Shown here in pieces: positions 10,233-19,991 of a stretch of DNA of 64,000 bases (positions are counted from its first letter, which is position 1; each line of letters starts with the position of its first letter). Where the stretch lies: the NCBI RefSeq assembly GCF_001286805.1, contig NZ_CXYV01000002.1, positions 124,001 to 188,000 on the forward strand. Direction: 5' to 3'. This stretch comes from Kallipyga gabonensis (GTDB taxonomy: Bacteria; Bacillota; Clostridia; Tissierellales; Peptoniphilaceae). The notes under the pieces are model-generated. The model was given only the letters and a program-made list of their open reading frames with translations. It was not told where the DNA came from and did not search any database. The position numbers and the translations under genes are program-made.

Positions 10233-10299
10233 AAAAAGGGGCCCGCTCTTGCTTAGGCAAATCCGAAGGATTTGCCTAAGCAAGAGCGGGCCCCTTTTT
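10233..10299. terminator. bidirectional terminator of the glp operon, perfect 32-bp stem
   Basis: A perfect inverted repeat: 32 bases on each side (10233-10264 and 10268-10299) around a GAA loop, bounded by A5 and T5. It lies four bases past the glpK stop on the minus strand. The length and perfection of the stem exceed what termination needs. Confidence 0.9.
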
Positions 10300-10302
10300 A
10301 GA

Positions 10303-11865
<1,563 letters not shown>

Positions 11866-11876
11866 TCATTCCTTCT

Positions 11877-12248
11877 TCACCGGCGTGCTGGCCGCTCTTG
11901 AGTAGCCACCAGGGCTACACCGGTCCCTCCAATGTCCTCTTTGATGATATCTCCCACATGGACAGGGGCATCGACCGTGAGGTGCCGAACCTCGTCCATG
12001 ACATCAAATATTTTCGCCTTGCTCACAGGCTCTTTTGTTTTTACAGCGACAAGGGGCATGGTCCCTCCCATGAGGTGGACGGTGGAGCAGACCATACGCT
12101 GGGGGTTGGTCACTTCTTTTTTCGCATAAATTTCCCCTCTTTTACAGGTGTTGCCCGTAACCGAGACCACTTGACCCTGGTCATCGACTTCCACTTTCAT
12201 CTGGCAACCGAGAGGGCAAGAGATGCAGGTTAATTCATGAATAGTCAT
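11877..12248 (-). CDS. DUF1667 protein of the glycerol operon
   Basis: A 123-residue protein of the DUF1667 family, which is regularly found beside GlpA-like and NAD(P)-linked flavoproteins in Firmicutes glycerol operons. The N-terminus has CISCPLGC and, 21 residues on, NTCKRG, giving four Cys that resemble a small Fe-S or zinc site. Its stop overlaps nothing, and its start follows the flavoprotein gene by one base, so the genes are tightly coupled. By position it may deliver electrons from the glycerol-3-phosphate dehydrogenase, replacing the role GlpC has in enterobacteria; this is inference. Confidence 0.85.
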   Translation of the reverse strand: MTIHELTCISCPLGCQMKVEVDDQGQVVSVTGNTCKRGEIYAKKEVTNPQRMVCSTVHLMGGTMPLVAVKTKEPVSKAKIFDVMDEVRHLTVDAPVHVGDIIKEDIGGTGVALVATQERPARR

Positions 12249-12249
12249 G

Positions 12250-13509
12250 TCAATCCTCCACTCTAATCTTAATCTGAGAGGGCTTGATCCGGAAGGCGTC
12301 CTCTTTCTTTATGGTGACCTGCTCCATCTGTCCGGGAGCCAGGGCATGCTTCTTCTGGCGAGAGACCTCTTCCCCATCCATAGTCACCACAACCGAAGAG
12401 AGGTGGGAAGTCTTCCGCACCCGGAAAGAAAGCTTGACCTCATCGGCCATGGTCGATAGGTTAATGTGCTGGGGCAAAGTATAAGTCACGCCATCACCGG
12501 GGGTTACGGGAACCGGCTCATCAGACGGATCCGTAAATTCATCTTTGATATATAAAGCCGCATTGCGACCCGCGATCATGGCTTCTTCTGAAACGTTATC
12601 CACCAGGTCATGAACATGGAGGACGTTGCCACAAGCAAAAATACCCGGAACAGAAGACATCCACCGGTCGTTAACCGCTGCACCCTTGGTCAGAGGATCA
12701 CGACGGATCCCCGCCTTCCAGGTCAGCTCATTTTCAGGAATCAGACCAACGGAGAGAAGGACGGTATCACATTCAATGAAGCGTTCGGTTCCTTCAATCG
12801 CCTTCATATGGTCATCCACCTCTGCCAGCCAGACCCCGGTTACCCGTTCCTGGCCCACGATCTTGGTAATAGTGGTGTTGAAATAGAGGGGAATATCGTA
12901 GTCATCCAAACACTGGACAATGTTTCGCTTAAGTCCGCCGGAGAAAGGCATAACCTCAGCAACACAGACGACTTCAGCCCCTTCCAGGATCATCCGGCGG
13001 GCCATGATGAGCCCAATATCACCGGAACCCAGGATGACTACCCTGTGGCCGGGCATATAGTTGTCGATGTTCATCAGACGCTGGGCTGTTCCGGCAGTGA
13101 ACACTCCGGAAGGACGGGAACCCGGTGTGTTAAGGGCACCCCGAGGACGTTCCCGGCAGCCCATGGCCAGGATGACCGCCTTGGGATGGATCTGGGTCAG
13201 GCCATCCTTCCGGCTCATGAGAGTGACAGTCTTATCCATGGACAGGTCGATGACCATGGTATCCAAAAGATAGTCAATCCCTCTTTCCCGGACCATTTCA
13301 ATATAACGCTCGGCATATTCCGGTCCGGTCAGCTCCTCTTTGAACATATGAAGGCCGAAACCGTTATGTATGCACTGGTTAAGGATGCCGCCCAAAACCT
13401 GGTCTCTTTCTACAATTAAGATGGACGTCACTCCACTATCATAGGCTTGGCAGGCTGCGGCCAGTCCCGCCGGCCCTCCGCCGATCACGACTAAATCATA
13501 GTCTTTCAT
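12250..13509 (-). CDS. FAD/NAD(P)-binding oxidoreductase of the glp operon
   Basis: A 419-residue pyridine-nucleotide-disulfide-type flavoprotein. The N-terminal FAD-binding GGGPAGLAAA is at 9-18, the NAD(P)-binding GSGDIGLIMARR lies near 160-171, and the second FAD motif ending FACGNVLHVHDLVD is near 310. It sits ten bases after glpA and one before DUF1667. In Firmicutes this trio is thought to form a glycerol-3-phosphate oxidising complex that passes electrons from GlpA to NAD or another acceptor. It is not homologous over its length to E. coli GlpB. Confidence 0.88.
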   Translation of the reverse strand: MKDYDLVVIGGGPAGLAAACQAYDSGVTSILIVERDQVLGGILNQCIHNGFGLHMFKEELTGPEYAERYIEMVRERGIDYLLDTMVIDLSMDKTVTLMSRKDGLTQIHPKAVILAMGCRERPRGALNTPGSRPSGVFTAGTAQRLMNIDNYMPGHRVVILGSGDIGLIMARRMILEGAEVVCVAEVMPFSGGLKRNIVQCLDDYDIPLYFNTTITKIVGQERVTGVWLAEVDDHMKAIEGTERFIECDTVLLSVGLIPENELTWKAGIRRDPLTKGAAVNDRWMSSVPGIFACGNVLHVHDLVDNVSEEAMIAGRNAALYIKDEFTDPSDEPVPVTPGDGVTYTLPQHINLSTMADEVKLSFRVRKTSHLSSVVVTMDGEEVSRQKKHALAPGQMEQVTIKKEDAFRIKPSQIKIRVED

Positions 13510-13519
13510 GTCGTCCTCC

Positions 13520-14959
13520 TTACTTCACATGCCCGGTTAATAGATAAGCATCCAGGTCTTTTTTGTTGATTTCATCCCAACCGACACCCCACTCCTGGGC
13601 AAGAAGCTCGATGAGGCGAGGGGTGCAGAAACCGGCCTGGCAGCGACCTGCCGTTGCCCGTACCCGACGCTTAATCCCATCCAGGGACTTGGCTCCCAGA
13701 GGATGACGGATTGCTTCCAGGATTTCACCTTCCGATACGGATTCACATCGACAAATAATCCGTCCATAAGCCGGATCTTTTTTGATCAATTCCTGGCGTT
13801 CTTCGAGGGACATTTCCCGGGTTTTGGTGAAACCCTTTCGCTCTGCGATAAAGTCTTCATTTTCCGGCAGCTGTAGCCGTTCCTGGACTAAGTTTGCCAT
13901 ATACACGCCTATGGCAGGAGATGAGGTTAATCCCGGAGATTCCACGCCCACGCAGTCGAAGAAGCCCGGCTTGAACTCCTCAAGAATGAAATCCCCGCCT
14001 TTTTCATGGGCTCGAACACCCGTAAATGACGTAATGACCAGGGAATAAGGAACGCCCTTGATCATGTGTTCCGCTGACTCCTTCACATAATCCAAACGCT
14101 CCTGCGTGGTCTGAGTCTGGTCTTTTGAAGGAACGAATTCAGATGTTGGTCCTAACAAAACATTGCCATCAATTGTTGGCGAAACGAGAATTCCTTTCCC
14201 CTTATCCGTAGGCAGGTTGAAGATGACGTGGTTGACGATCCCATCCGCATCCCGGTCCAGGAGCATATATTCGCCCTTTCGTGGAAGGATTTGATAGTCA
14301 TCTTCCTTGGACGCCATATTGTGGATCCGGTCGGAATAGAGACCGGCTGCATTGACCACTGCCCTGGTCTCATAGACTTCATTTTGGGTCCGGACCAACC
14401 AAGTTCCGTCCTCGCCCTCTTCGATGCCGATGACCCTTTGGTAGAACTTAAAGTCAACTCCATTCACATTAGCCTGTTCAGCAAAGGCGATGGTGGTCGC
14501 AAAGGGATCGATGACTCCGGCCTCCGAGCAATAGAGACCGGCTACAATCTCATCGGTAATATTTGGCTCCATCTCCAGGAGCTCCTCCCGCTCAACAATT
14601 CGCATGCCCGGAGTCTTGTTCTCCAAGCCTCGTTGATAGAGTGCCTCAAGTGCCGGCCGATCTTCTTCACTGTGGCAAAGGACAAAGGTTCCGATTTTGT
14701 GGTAGGGAAAGGCCAGGGTCTTGGCCATCTCCTCCATCATGGCAATTCCTTCCATGTTCATTTTTGCCTTCATCGAGCCGGGTTCCGCATCATAGCCCCC
14801 ATGAGCAATGCCGGAATTGGCTTTGGATGCCCCTTCGCATACATCACCCTTTTCCTCTAGGACCAGAAAGTTTCCTTTCTTCTTAGAGAGTTGGTAGGCA
14901 ATGGAAGATCCCGTGACACCGGCGCCAATGAGGATGACGTCATAGATTTCTTTTTTCAT
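13520..14959 (-). CDS. glpA: glycerol-3-phosphate dehydrogenase GlpA-like with BFD [2Fe-2S] domain
   Basis: FAD-dependent oxidase/dehydrogenase that oxidises glycerol 3-phosphate to dihydroxyacetone phosphate. Of the 479 residues, about 1-370 form a DAO-type FAD domain starting IGAGVTGSSIAYQL. The C-terminal BFD-like domain has CRCE near 395 and CQAGFC near 435, giving the four Cys of a [2Fe-2S] site, as in anaerobic GlpA rather than aerobic GlpD. The start has GGAGG seven bases upstream. It is the first gene of the operon, behind a 200-base leader with a terminator. Some relatives are annotated as generic NAD/FAD oxidoreductases; the glpK context supports the glycerol role. Confidence 0.9.
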   Translation of the reverse strand: MKKEIYDVILIGAGVTGSSIAYQLSKKKGNFLVLEEKGDVCEGASKANSGIAHGGYDAEPGSMKAKMNMEGIAMMEEMAKTLAFPYHKIGTFVLCHSEEDRPALEALYQRGLENKTPGMRIVEREELLEMEPNITDEIVAGLYCSEAGVIDPFATTIAFAEQANVNGVDFKFYQRVIGIEEGEDGTWLVRTQNEVYETRAVVNAAGLYSDRIHNMASKEDDYQILPRKGEYMLLDRDADGIVNHVIFNLPTDKGKGILVSPTIDGNVLLGPTSEFVPSKDQTQTTQERLDYVKESAEHMIKGVPYSLVITSFTGVRAHEKGGDFILEEFKPGFFDCVGVESPGLTSSPAIGVYMANLVQERLQLPENEDFIAERKGFTKTREMSLEERQELIKKDPAYGRIICRCESVSEGEILEAIRHPLGAKSLDGIKRRVRATAGRCQAGFCTPRLIELLAQEWGVGWDEINKKDLDAYLLTGHVK

Positions 14960-15061
14960 TTGATACCTCCATGGTTTTTGTCCGGGTTGGATACGTTTTC
15001 AGCGATCGGCGAATTTTTGGCAAAAAACCGAAAGCCCAAGCCGGTCCTCATTTGCCTTCAT

Positions 15062-15090
15062 AAAAAAATGGGCCGGCCAAGCCTGCCCAA
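15062..15090 (-). terminator. leader terminator of the glp operon (likely GlpP antitermination target)
   Basis: On the minus strand a GGGCaGGC-TTG-GCCgGCCC stem is followed by seven T, located between the promoter (15168-15196) and glpA (14959). In Bacillus subtilis GlpP, with glycerol 3-phosphate, lets polymerase pass such a leader terminator. A GlpP gene lies 1.4 kb upstream, which fits. Confidence 0.75.
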
Positions 15091-15167
15091 TGACAATCTA
15101 TTCGAGCAAGCGAAAACCTATCAAGCACTACCGCTCACTCTTCTCAAATAGTAGTTACTATACGTTT

Positions 15168-15196
15168 AGTATACTCGTAGAAAAAACGCTTGTCAA
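15168..15196 (-). promoter_or_regulatory. promoter of the glp operon
   Basis: On the minus strand a perfect TTGACA (15191-15196), a 17-base spacer and TATACT (15168-15173). Just downstream of the -10 lies the short palindrome TAGTA-gt-TACTA (15149-15160), a possible operator. The leader to glpA is about 200 bases and carries no gene. Confidence 0.85.
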
Positions 15197-15206
15197 ATGT
15201 TTTCCT

Positions 15207-15235
15207 AAAAAAAGAGTCCGGTTTTACCCGGACCC
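15207..15235 (-). terminator. intrinsic terminator of trxB
   Basis: Minus-strand stem GTCCGG-gtaaaa-CCGGAC, then TC and seven T, 40 bases past the trxB stop. It separates trxB from the glp promoter only ten bases further on. Confidence 0.85.
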
Positions 15236-15275
15236 CGATCAAATGGCCTGATGCAAAGGTTCACGACCATTCCTT

Positions 15276-16217
15276 TTAATATTCCGTTAAGGATTTCTCG
15301 ACCATAAGGGCGGCGATGGCCCCATCCGCACAGGCGGTGACCACCTGACGGAAGGCTTTTTCCCGAACATCCCCGGCCGCATAGACCCCGGGAACATTGG
15401 TCTGCATATTCTCATCCGTAACCACATACCCCTGCTCGCTCAGGTTCACCTGATCCTTGAAAAGGTCCGTGTTGGGAAGGTGGCCGATAAAAACAAAAAG
15501 TCCGAAGAGTCCGTCATCAGGATCGGCCTCAATGACCTTTTTTTCATCCGTTTTTACATTTCGGACAACCATTTTATTCAAGATAGGATCCCCTTCCACC
15601 TCTTCTACGACGCTATCCCAGATGAAATCCAGCTTGTCGTTGGAAAAGGCCCGTTCTTGAATGGATTCCGTTGCACGGAGCTTGTCTCGCCGGTGGATGA
15701 TGGTCACCTTTTTAGCGAACTTAGTCAGGTAGATGGCCTCTTCAACGGCAGCATCCCCTCCGCCCACGACATAGATCTCATAGTCCTCAAAGAAGTTGGC
15801 ATCACAGGTGGCACAAAAAGAAATACCCTTGCCGATGAACTTGTCCTCATTTTTGCAGCCGATTCTCCGGGGGTGGGAACCGGTTGCCAGGATGACATTC
15901 TTTCCCCGGTAATCCCCTTCAAGGCCATGAAGAACTTTGATCTCCCCTTGCAAATCGACGGACTGAATCGTATCGGTCACCCGGTCGGCACCAAAGCGGT
16001 CCACCTGCCGGCTCATCCGATCAACCAGGTCGGGGCCCGACTCCCCTTCCACCATCTGTCCGGGATAGTTTTGGATGTCGTTGGTGTCGGCGACCTGGCC
16101 CCCGACTTGGGCCTCCTGGATCAGCAGGGTATCTACCCTCGCCCGTCCACTGTATATGGCCGCTGAAAGTCCGGCCGGTCCTGCTCCCAGGATAATATTG
16201 TCATAAACTTTTTCCAT
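15276..16217 (-). CDS. trxB: thioredoxin reductase
   Basis: NADPH-dependent flavoenzyme that reduces thioredoxin. The 313-residue length and layout are typical: FAD site GAGPAGLSAA at 11-20, redox-active CATC at 135-138, NADPH site GGGDAAVEEA near 150-159, and the C-terminal FAD motif VYAAGDVREKAFRQ near 278. It has its own terminator (15207-15235) and is preceded by a small terminator-like hairpin after glpP, so it appears to be a single-gene unit. An authentic reductase is more likely than a ferredoxin/thioredoxin-like variant because both the CxxC pair and the NADPH GGGDAA motif are intact. Confidence 0.95.
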   Translation of the reverse strand: MEKVYDNIILGAGPAGLSAAIYSGRARVDTLLIQEAQVGGQVADTNDIQNYPGQMVEGESGPDLVDRMSRQVDRFGADRVTDTIQSVDLQGEIKVLHGLEGDYRGKNVILATGSHPRRIGCKNEDKFIGKGISFCATCDANFFEDYEIYVVGGGDAAVEEAIYLTKFAKKVTIIHRRDKLRATESIQERAFSNDKLDFIWDSVVEEVEGDPILNKMVVRNVKTDEKKVIEADPDDGLFGLFVFIGHLPNTDLFKDQVNLSEQGYVVTDENMQTNVPGVYAAGDVREKAFRQVVTACADGAIAALMVEKSLTEY

Positions 16218-16233
16218 ACTTCCTCCTTATGAA

Positions 16234-16259
16234 GAAAAAGGCCCTAAAAAAGGGTCTTT
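16234..16259 (-). terminator. intrinsic terminator after glpP
   Basis: Minus-strand hairpin GACCC-tttttta-GGGcC followed by TTTTTC, 70 bases past the glpP stop and 17 before trxB. The stem is short and has one unpaired base. Confidence 0.5.
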
Positions 16260-16326
16260 CTTTCGGTTTTCCTTTTTTCACTTTCTTTTCTACCGGCGAT
16301 TCCTATGTATGTATACCCTCCGGGAC

Positions 16327-16932
16327 TTATTTGCTCGCAGGATCATGGGGAAGAACGAAACGGTCAGCCTGGGCCCAAAGATCTGAAGAAGAAGAGGATA
16401 GGGCTAACCCTCCATGCTCAAGAACGGCCAAGCCTTGTTCCTGGGTTCGAATAAAGCCGCCGGCAATAATGGGAATATCCACTTTTTCCTGTATCTCAGG
16501 GATAACCGTGGGAATGATACCGGGCAGGACCTCGAGAACCGTGGGGCGGTGCTTATCCACCTGGCTCTGGAGATTCTTCAAGGAAAGGGAGTCCAGGAGG
16601 AAATAGCGAAGAATGGAGAAAAAGTGGTTTTCATGGGCTTTAGCGGCCAGGTTGGGGTGGGTGGTGATAATCCCGTCAGCCTGGATAACCCGTTGGAGGT
16701 AGTCCACAGTCATCTCATGACTGGACAGGCCCATGATGAGGTCAAGGTGGACGATGGCCATCTTCCGTCGACCTTGGATGCGTTGAACAACCTGAGGAAG
16801 GGTCATGATGTCCCCATAAAGAAGAAAGATGATCGTGGGCTTTGACCGAAGGGCGATGTCCAGCTCCTTATCGGACTTCACCGCCATAATCATTCGCTCT
16901 TTTTGAATGGTTTCAAGTGCCCGCATTCTCAT
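16327..16932 (-). CDS. glpP: glycerol-3-phosphate-responsive antiterminator GlpP
   Basis: RNA-binding antiterminator that, with glycerol 3-phosphate, allows read-through of leader terminators of glp operons. The 201-residue protein matches the GlpP family: VHLDLIMGL near 72-80, DGIITTH, the highly conserved VLEVLPGIIPTVIPEI near 135-150 and IAGGFIRT near 156-163, all in a TIM-barrel-like fold. The start at 16932 follows GGAGAAAACA and overlaps the sensor kinase stop by 20 bases, so it is read with phoP-phoR. Its likely target is the leader terminator at 15062-15090. Coupling an antiterminator for glycerol phosphate to a phosphate two-component operon is unusual. Confidence 0.92.
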   Translation of the reverse strand: MRMRALETIQKERMIMAVKSDKELDIALRSKPTIIFLLYGDIMTLPQVVQRIQGRRKMAIVHLDLIMGLSSHEMTVDYLQRVIQADGIITTHPNLAAKAHENHFFSILRYFLLDSLSLKNLQSQVDKHRPTVLEVLPGIIPTVIPEIQEKVDIPIIAGGFIRTQEQGLAVLEHGGLALSSSSSDLWAQADRFVLPHDPASK

Positions 16933-18379
16933 TGTTTTCTCCTTTCTTATTCCTTGCTCCGGTTTCTATAAAGAATTCATCCCTGGTGTAGTTAGTCCGT
17001 CCGTTTTTGGGATCCTTAGGCAGGCCAATGGTAAACCTAGACCCCTTGCCCAGGGTGGATTCCAATTTAATCCAGCCCTTGTGAATGGCGACGGAATGCT
17101 TGACCAAGGAAAGACCCAATCCCGTTCCATCCTTGTCGGTCTTGGTTCGAGCGGCATTGACCACAAAGAATCGCTCAAAAATGTGCCCCTGATCCTCCTC
17201 GGAAATCCCGATCCCATTGTCTTTCACCGTCAAGTGGATCCAATTCTCGTCCTCGGAAAGCTTCACCTCCGCCTGGGCATGATCCTTTCCGGCATATTTA
17301 ATGGCGTTGGAAATGAGGTTATCCACAATTTCTTCGATCATCCTCCGGTTCCCCGTCATATAAATGGCCGGTTGGTCAGCTCCCGGCTCCAGGCTGGTCC
17401 AAAGGGAATCCCTAAAGCCATCTACTGCCGGAGGCTCTTCAAGATTCTCGACCGGGGAATCCTCTGGATTCTCGATGGAAAGCACTCGGGCACTGAGGTC
17501 AACGCCATGTTCCAAGGCATAATCGGTTCGATTGGCCAACTCATAACCGATGATTTCCGTCAGGTTAAATTCTTCCAGATGGTTCATATAGGCCATGCCC
17601 GTATCAAACTTAGAAAGCTGGATAACCTGATCGATAATGGTGAGGAGGCGGTCACCCTCCTTGCGGATGATCGAAGCGAAACGCAGGCTATCCTCTTTAT
17701 CAACCTTTCCCGACTCCATCATTTCGGCATAACCGATGATAGAGGTCAGAGGGCTCTTGAGTTCATGGGAAATGTTGGCTGTAAACTGCCGACGCATATT
17801 TTCGTTTTCACGAATTTCCCGAAGCTGGTCAGCAAATACCCTACGGTCTTCAGGTGTTCCCAAAAGATCAGCCAGAGCCTCCTCCTCCTCAATCGGCGGA
17901 GCTTCCACCGAATAGTCTCCCCGAGTCAGCGAGGCCAGGTAGGAAGCCATGGACCGGAAGGGGCGAAGTGCAGCCCGATAAAGACGACGTGCAAGGAGGA
18001 CAGAGAAAAGGGCCATAAAAAGAAGGAAGGCGAGGATGGACTTCCCCAGTGAAAAGAAAATCTCCCGGTAACTGATCGGATGAGATTTCACTTCATAACG
18101 ATTGCCCTGGTGGTCATGAAAGCTGGGGTTTTGCGTCCGGCTTTCTTCGTTAATGAGTTGGATGTCAACCCGAGAACCTTCTTCCTTCTCTTTCGATCGG
18201 GAAATCACTTGATTTAAGGCATCCTTCGGCATTCCTTCAAAACTGCTGGCAATAGACTTTGCCATATCATTTTCCAGCGTTGCGGCTGACTGAAGGGCTG
18301 CATTAAATACAAAGGGCAAAGAAATCAAAATCAGGGCCAGGGAGGCCAGCAAAAACCGAATACGAAGTCTCTTTTTCAT
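16913..18379 (-). CDS. sensor histidine kinase, PhoR-like
   Basis: Membrane sensor kinase of 488 residues. TM1 is about 8-30, an extracytoplasmic loop of about 75 residues follows, TM2 is about 108-130, then a HAMP-like linker, the DHp domain with HELKSP (His205) and an HATPase domain with DNLISNAIKYA (N box), DNGIGI and GTGLGL. An acidic stretch after TM2 (EEEEALADL) is unusual. It overlaps the response regulator by four bases (ATGA) and precedes glpP. Position next to phoU-pst makes phosphate starvation the probable signal; the short sensor loop is not diagnostic. Confidence 0.92.
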   Translation of the reverse strand: MKKRLRIRFLLASLALILISLPFVFNAALQSAATLENDMAKSIASSFEGMPKDALNQVISRSKEKEEGSRVDIQLINEESRTQNPSFHDHQGNRYEVKSHPISYREIFFSLGKSILAFLLFMALFSVLLARRLYRAALRPFRSMASYLASLTRGDYSVEAPPIEEEEALADLLGTPEDRRVFADQLREIRENENMRRQFTANISHELKSPLTSIIGYAEMMESGKVDKEDSLRFASIIRKEGDRLLTIIDQVIQLSKFDTGMAYMNHLEEFNLTEIIGYELANRTDYALEHGVDLSARVLSIENPEDSPVENLEEPPAVDGFRDSLWTSLEPGADQPAIYMTGNRRMIEEIVDNLISNAIKYAGKDHAQAEVKLSEDENWIHLTVKDNGIGISEEDQGHIFERFFVVNAARTKTDKDGTGLGLSLVKHSVAIHKGWIKLESTLGKGSRFTIGLPKDPKNGRTNYTRDEFFIETGARNKKGENNENAGT

Positions 18380-19056
18380 AATTCTGCTTCCATCTTATAA
18401 CCGACATTGCGGACAGTGTGAATATAACGGGCTCCATCGCCTAACTTATGGCGAAGGGAACGGATGTGGACATCTACCGTCCTGGTCTCCCCCGCATACT
18501 CGTAACCCCAAACTTCTTCCATGATCTGGTCCCGGGAAAGAACCAGTTCCAGGTTATCCATTAAGTAATAAAGGAGTTCGAACTCCTTGAAGGTCAACTC
18601 AACCGCTTTTCCGTCAACTTCAACGGTACGCTTATCAGGATCCAGGCACAAGGATCCCAATTGGAGGACCTGGTGTTTCTCGCTAACTCCGTAGCGGCGG
18701 AGTATAGCCTTGATCCGGCTAAGCAATTCCATAACACCGAAGGGCTTGGTCACATAGTCATCCGCCCCCATATCCAGCCCCTTCACCTTATCATACTCCG
18801 CCGTCTTTGCTGTCAGCATCATGACGGGAAGTCTCCGGGTGGAAGCATGGGTTTTCAGCTTTTGAAGAATATCGTAGCCCGATTCCTCCTCCAACATAAT
18901 ATCCAGGATAAAAAGATCGGGAAGTTTTTGGGCCATGGCCTGATATAGGGATTCCGCATCTTCAAATCCATTAGCCTGAAATCCATCGGCCCGCAAAGCA
19001 TAACAAATCAAATCACGAATATTCTGGTCATCCTCAACAAGATAAATGATTGGCAT
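18376..19056 (-). CDS. OmpR/PhoB-family response regulator, PhoP-like
   Basis: A 226-residue regulator with a receiver domain (phospho-acceptor Asp52 in FILDIML, acidic pocket ED at 8-9, Lys in VTKPFG) and a C-terminal winged helix ending in VRNVGYKME. It is followed by the kinase with a four-base overlap. It lies 267 bases downstream of phoU, from which a terminator (19223-19255) separates it, so it has its own promoter. Expected targets are the pst promoter with its 11-bp TTAACA-type repeats (23675-23702). Confidence 0.93.
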   Translation of the reverse strand: MPIIYLVEDDQNIRDLICYALRADGFQANGFEDAESLYQAMAQKLPDLFILDIMLEEESGYDILQKLKTHASTRRLPVMMLTAKTAEYDKVKGLDMGADDYVTKPFGVMELLSRIKAILRRYGVSEKHQVLQLGSLCLDPDKRTVEVDGKAVELTFKEFELLYYLMDNLELVLSRDQIMEEVWGYEYAGETRTVDVHIRSLRHKLGDGARYIHTVRNVGYKMEAEL

Positions 19057-19222
19057 TGTCGGGAACTCCTCCCATCAGCAAGTCGACCAAAGATCCGGTC
19101 TGTTTGAAAGCATTTCTTTATTTTATTATACCCATTCCCTCCGTCCTATCCGGCGGAGAATACTTTTTTGATAAAAAATCCAGATGTCCGGGAAGATCGC
19201 ATAAGAAGCTTCTCCCTATGAA

Positions 19223-19255
19223 AAACAGGACAGACCCGATAGGCCTGTCCTGTTT
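19223..19255. terminator. bidirectional terminator between phoU and phoP-like gene
   Basis: An 11-bp stem AAACAGGACAG / CTGTCCTGTTT (19223-19233 with 19245-19255) flanked by A and T runs. It closes the pst-phoU operon. Confidence 0.8.
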
Positions 19256-19322
19256 CCAGGAAAAACTATCCCCTCCGATCGATTGATTTTGGAGGTGTGA
19301 TGGATCGGAGAGGAAGCCGGCT

Positions 19323-19979
19323 CTAATCAGCGTGAATTTTCTCTCCTGTTAAAGAAAAGTATATGGATTCCGCAATATTGGTAGCATGGTCTCCAATTCG
19401 TTCCATATACTTAGCCACCATCATGATGTCGGTCAAAATCTCTGCTTCCAGGGATCCTTCCTTGATTTCTTCGATCACTTCTTTTCGGACCCGGATAAAG
19501 AGATCATCCATGATGTCATCGGATTCGCAGGTCTTTTTCGCTAAAGCCGAATCCCCCTTGATGAAGGCGGCTACGGAATCCTCAATCATGATAACGGCTT
19601 GTTTGGCCATTTCATTTAAGGTTCCCAGCTCCCGCTGTTCATAGCCCTGGTCCAGCATTTGGAGAACCAGGTGGGAAATGTCTTCCGCCTGATCGCCGAT
19701 TCGTTCCAAATCCGTATTCATATAGATGGCGGCGGAGAGGAAGCGGAGGTCAGAGGCAACCGGCTGCTGACACATGACCAGACGGATGGCCTCCTGGTTG
19801 ATCTTGGATTCATAGTCATTGATGAGCTTTTCGTTGTCAATGACTTGCTTTGCCGGTTGGGAATCTCTATCCGTCAGGGCATGAATGGCTTTCTCCACAG
19901 CCTCTGTACAAAGCTTGGACATGTTCATCAAATCCTGGTTGAGTTGGTTCAACTGTCGCTCAAACTCGTTTCTCATCAT
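19323..19979 (-). CDS. phoU: phosphate signalling protein PhoU
   Basis: A 218-residue all-helical protein with two PhoU repeats, each having the E/DxxxD metal-binding pattern (ERIGDQAEDI near 91-100 and ERIGDHATNI near 192-201). PhoU links the Pst transporter to the PhoR kinase and represses the regulon when phosphate is ample. It follows pstB by 12 bases and is the last gene of pstS-pstC-pstA-pstB-phoU. The length is the family norm. Confidence 0.96.
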   Translation of the reverse strand: MMRNEFERQLNQLNQDLMNMSKLCTEAVEKAIHALTDRDSQPAKQVIDNEKLINDYESKINQEAIRLVMCQQPVASDLRFLSAAIYMNTDLERIGDQAEDISHLVLQMLDQGYEQRELGTLNEMAKQAVIMIEDSVAAFIKGDSALAKKTCESDDIMDDLFIRVRKEVIEEIKEGSLEAEILTDIMMVAKYMERIGDHATNIAESIYFSLTGEKIHAD

Positions 19980-19991
19980 AGCCTCCTTATA

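Noticed and set aside
14891-15151. Plus-strand frame of 86 codons before glpA
   Set aside because: Overlaps the glp leader and terminator and has no ribosome site or similarity.
16907-18052. Plus-strand frame of 381 codons
   Set aside because: Antisense to the sensor kinase, which has complete H, N and G boxes.
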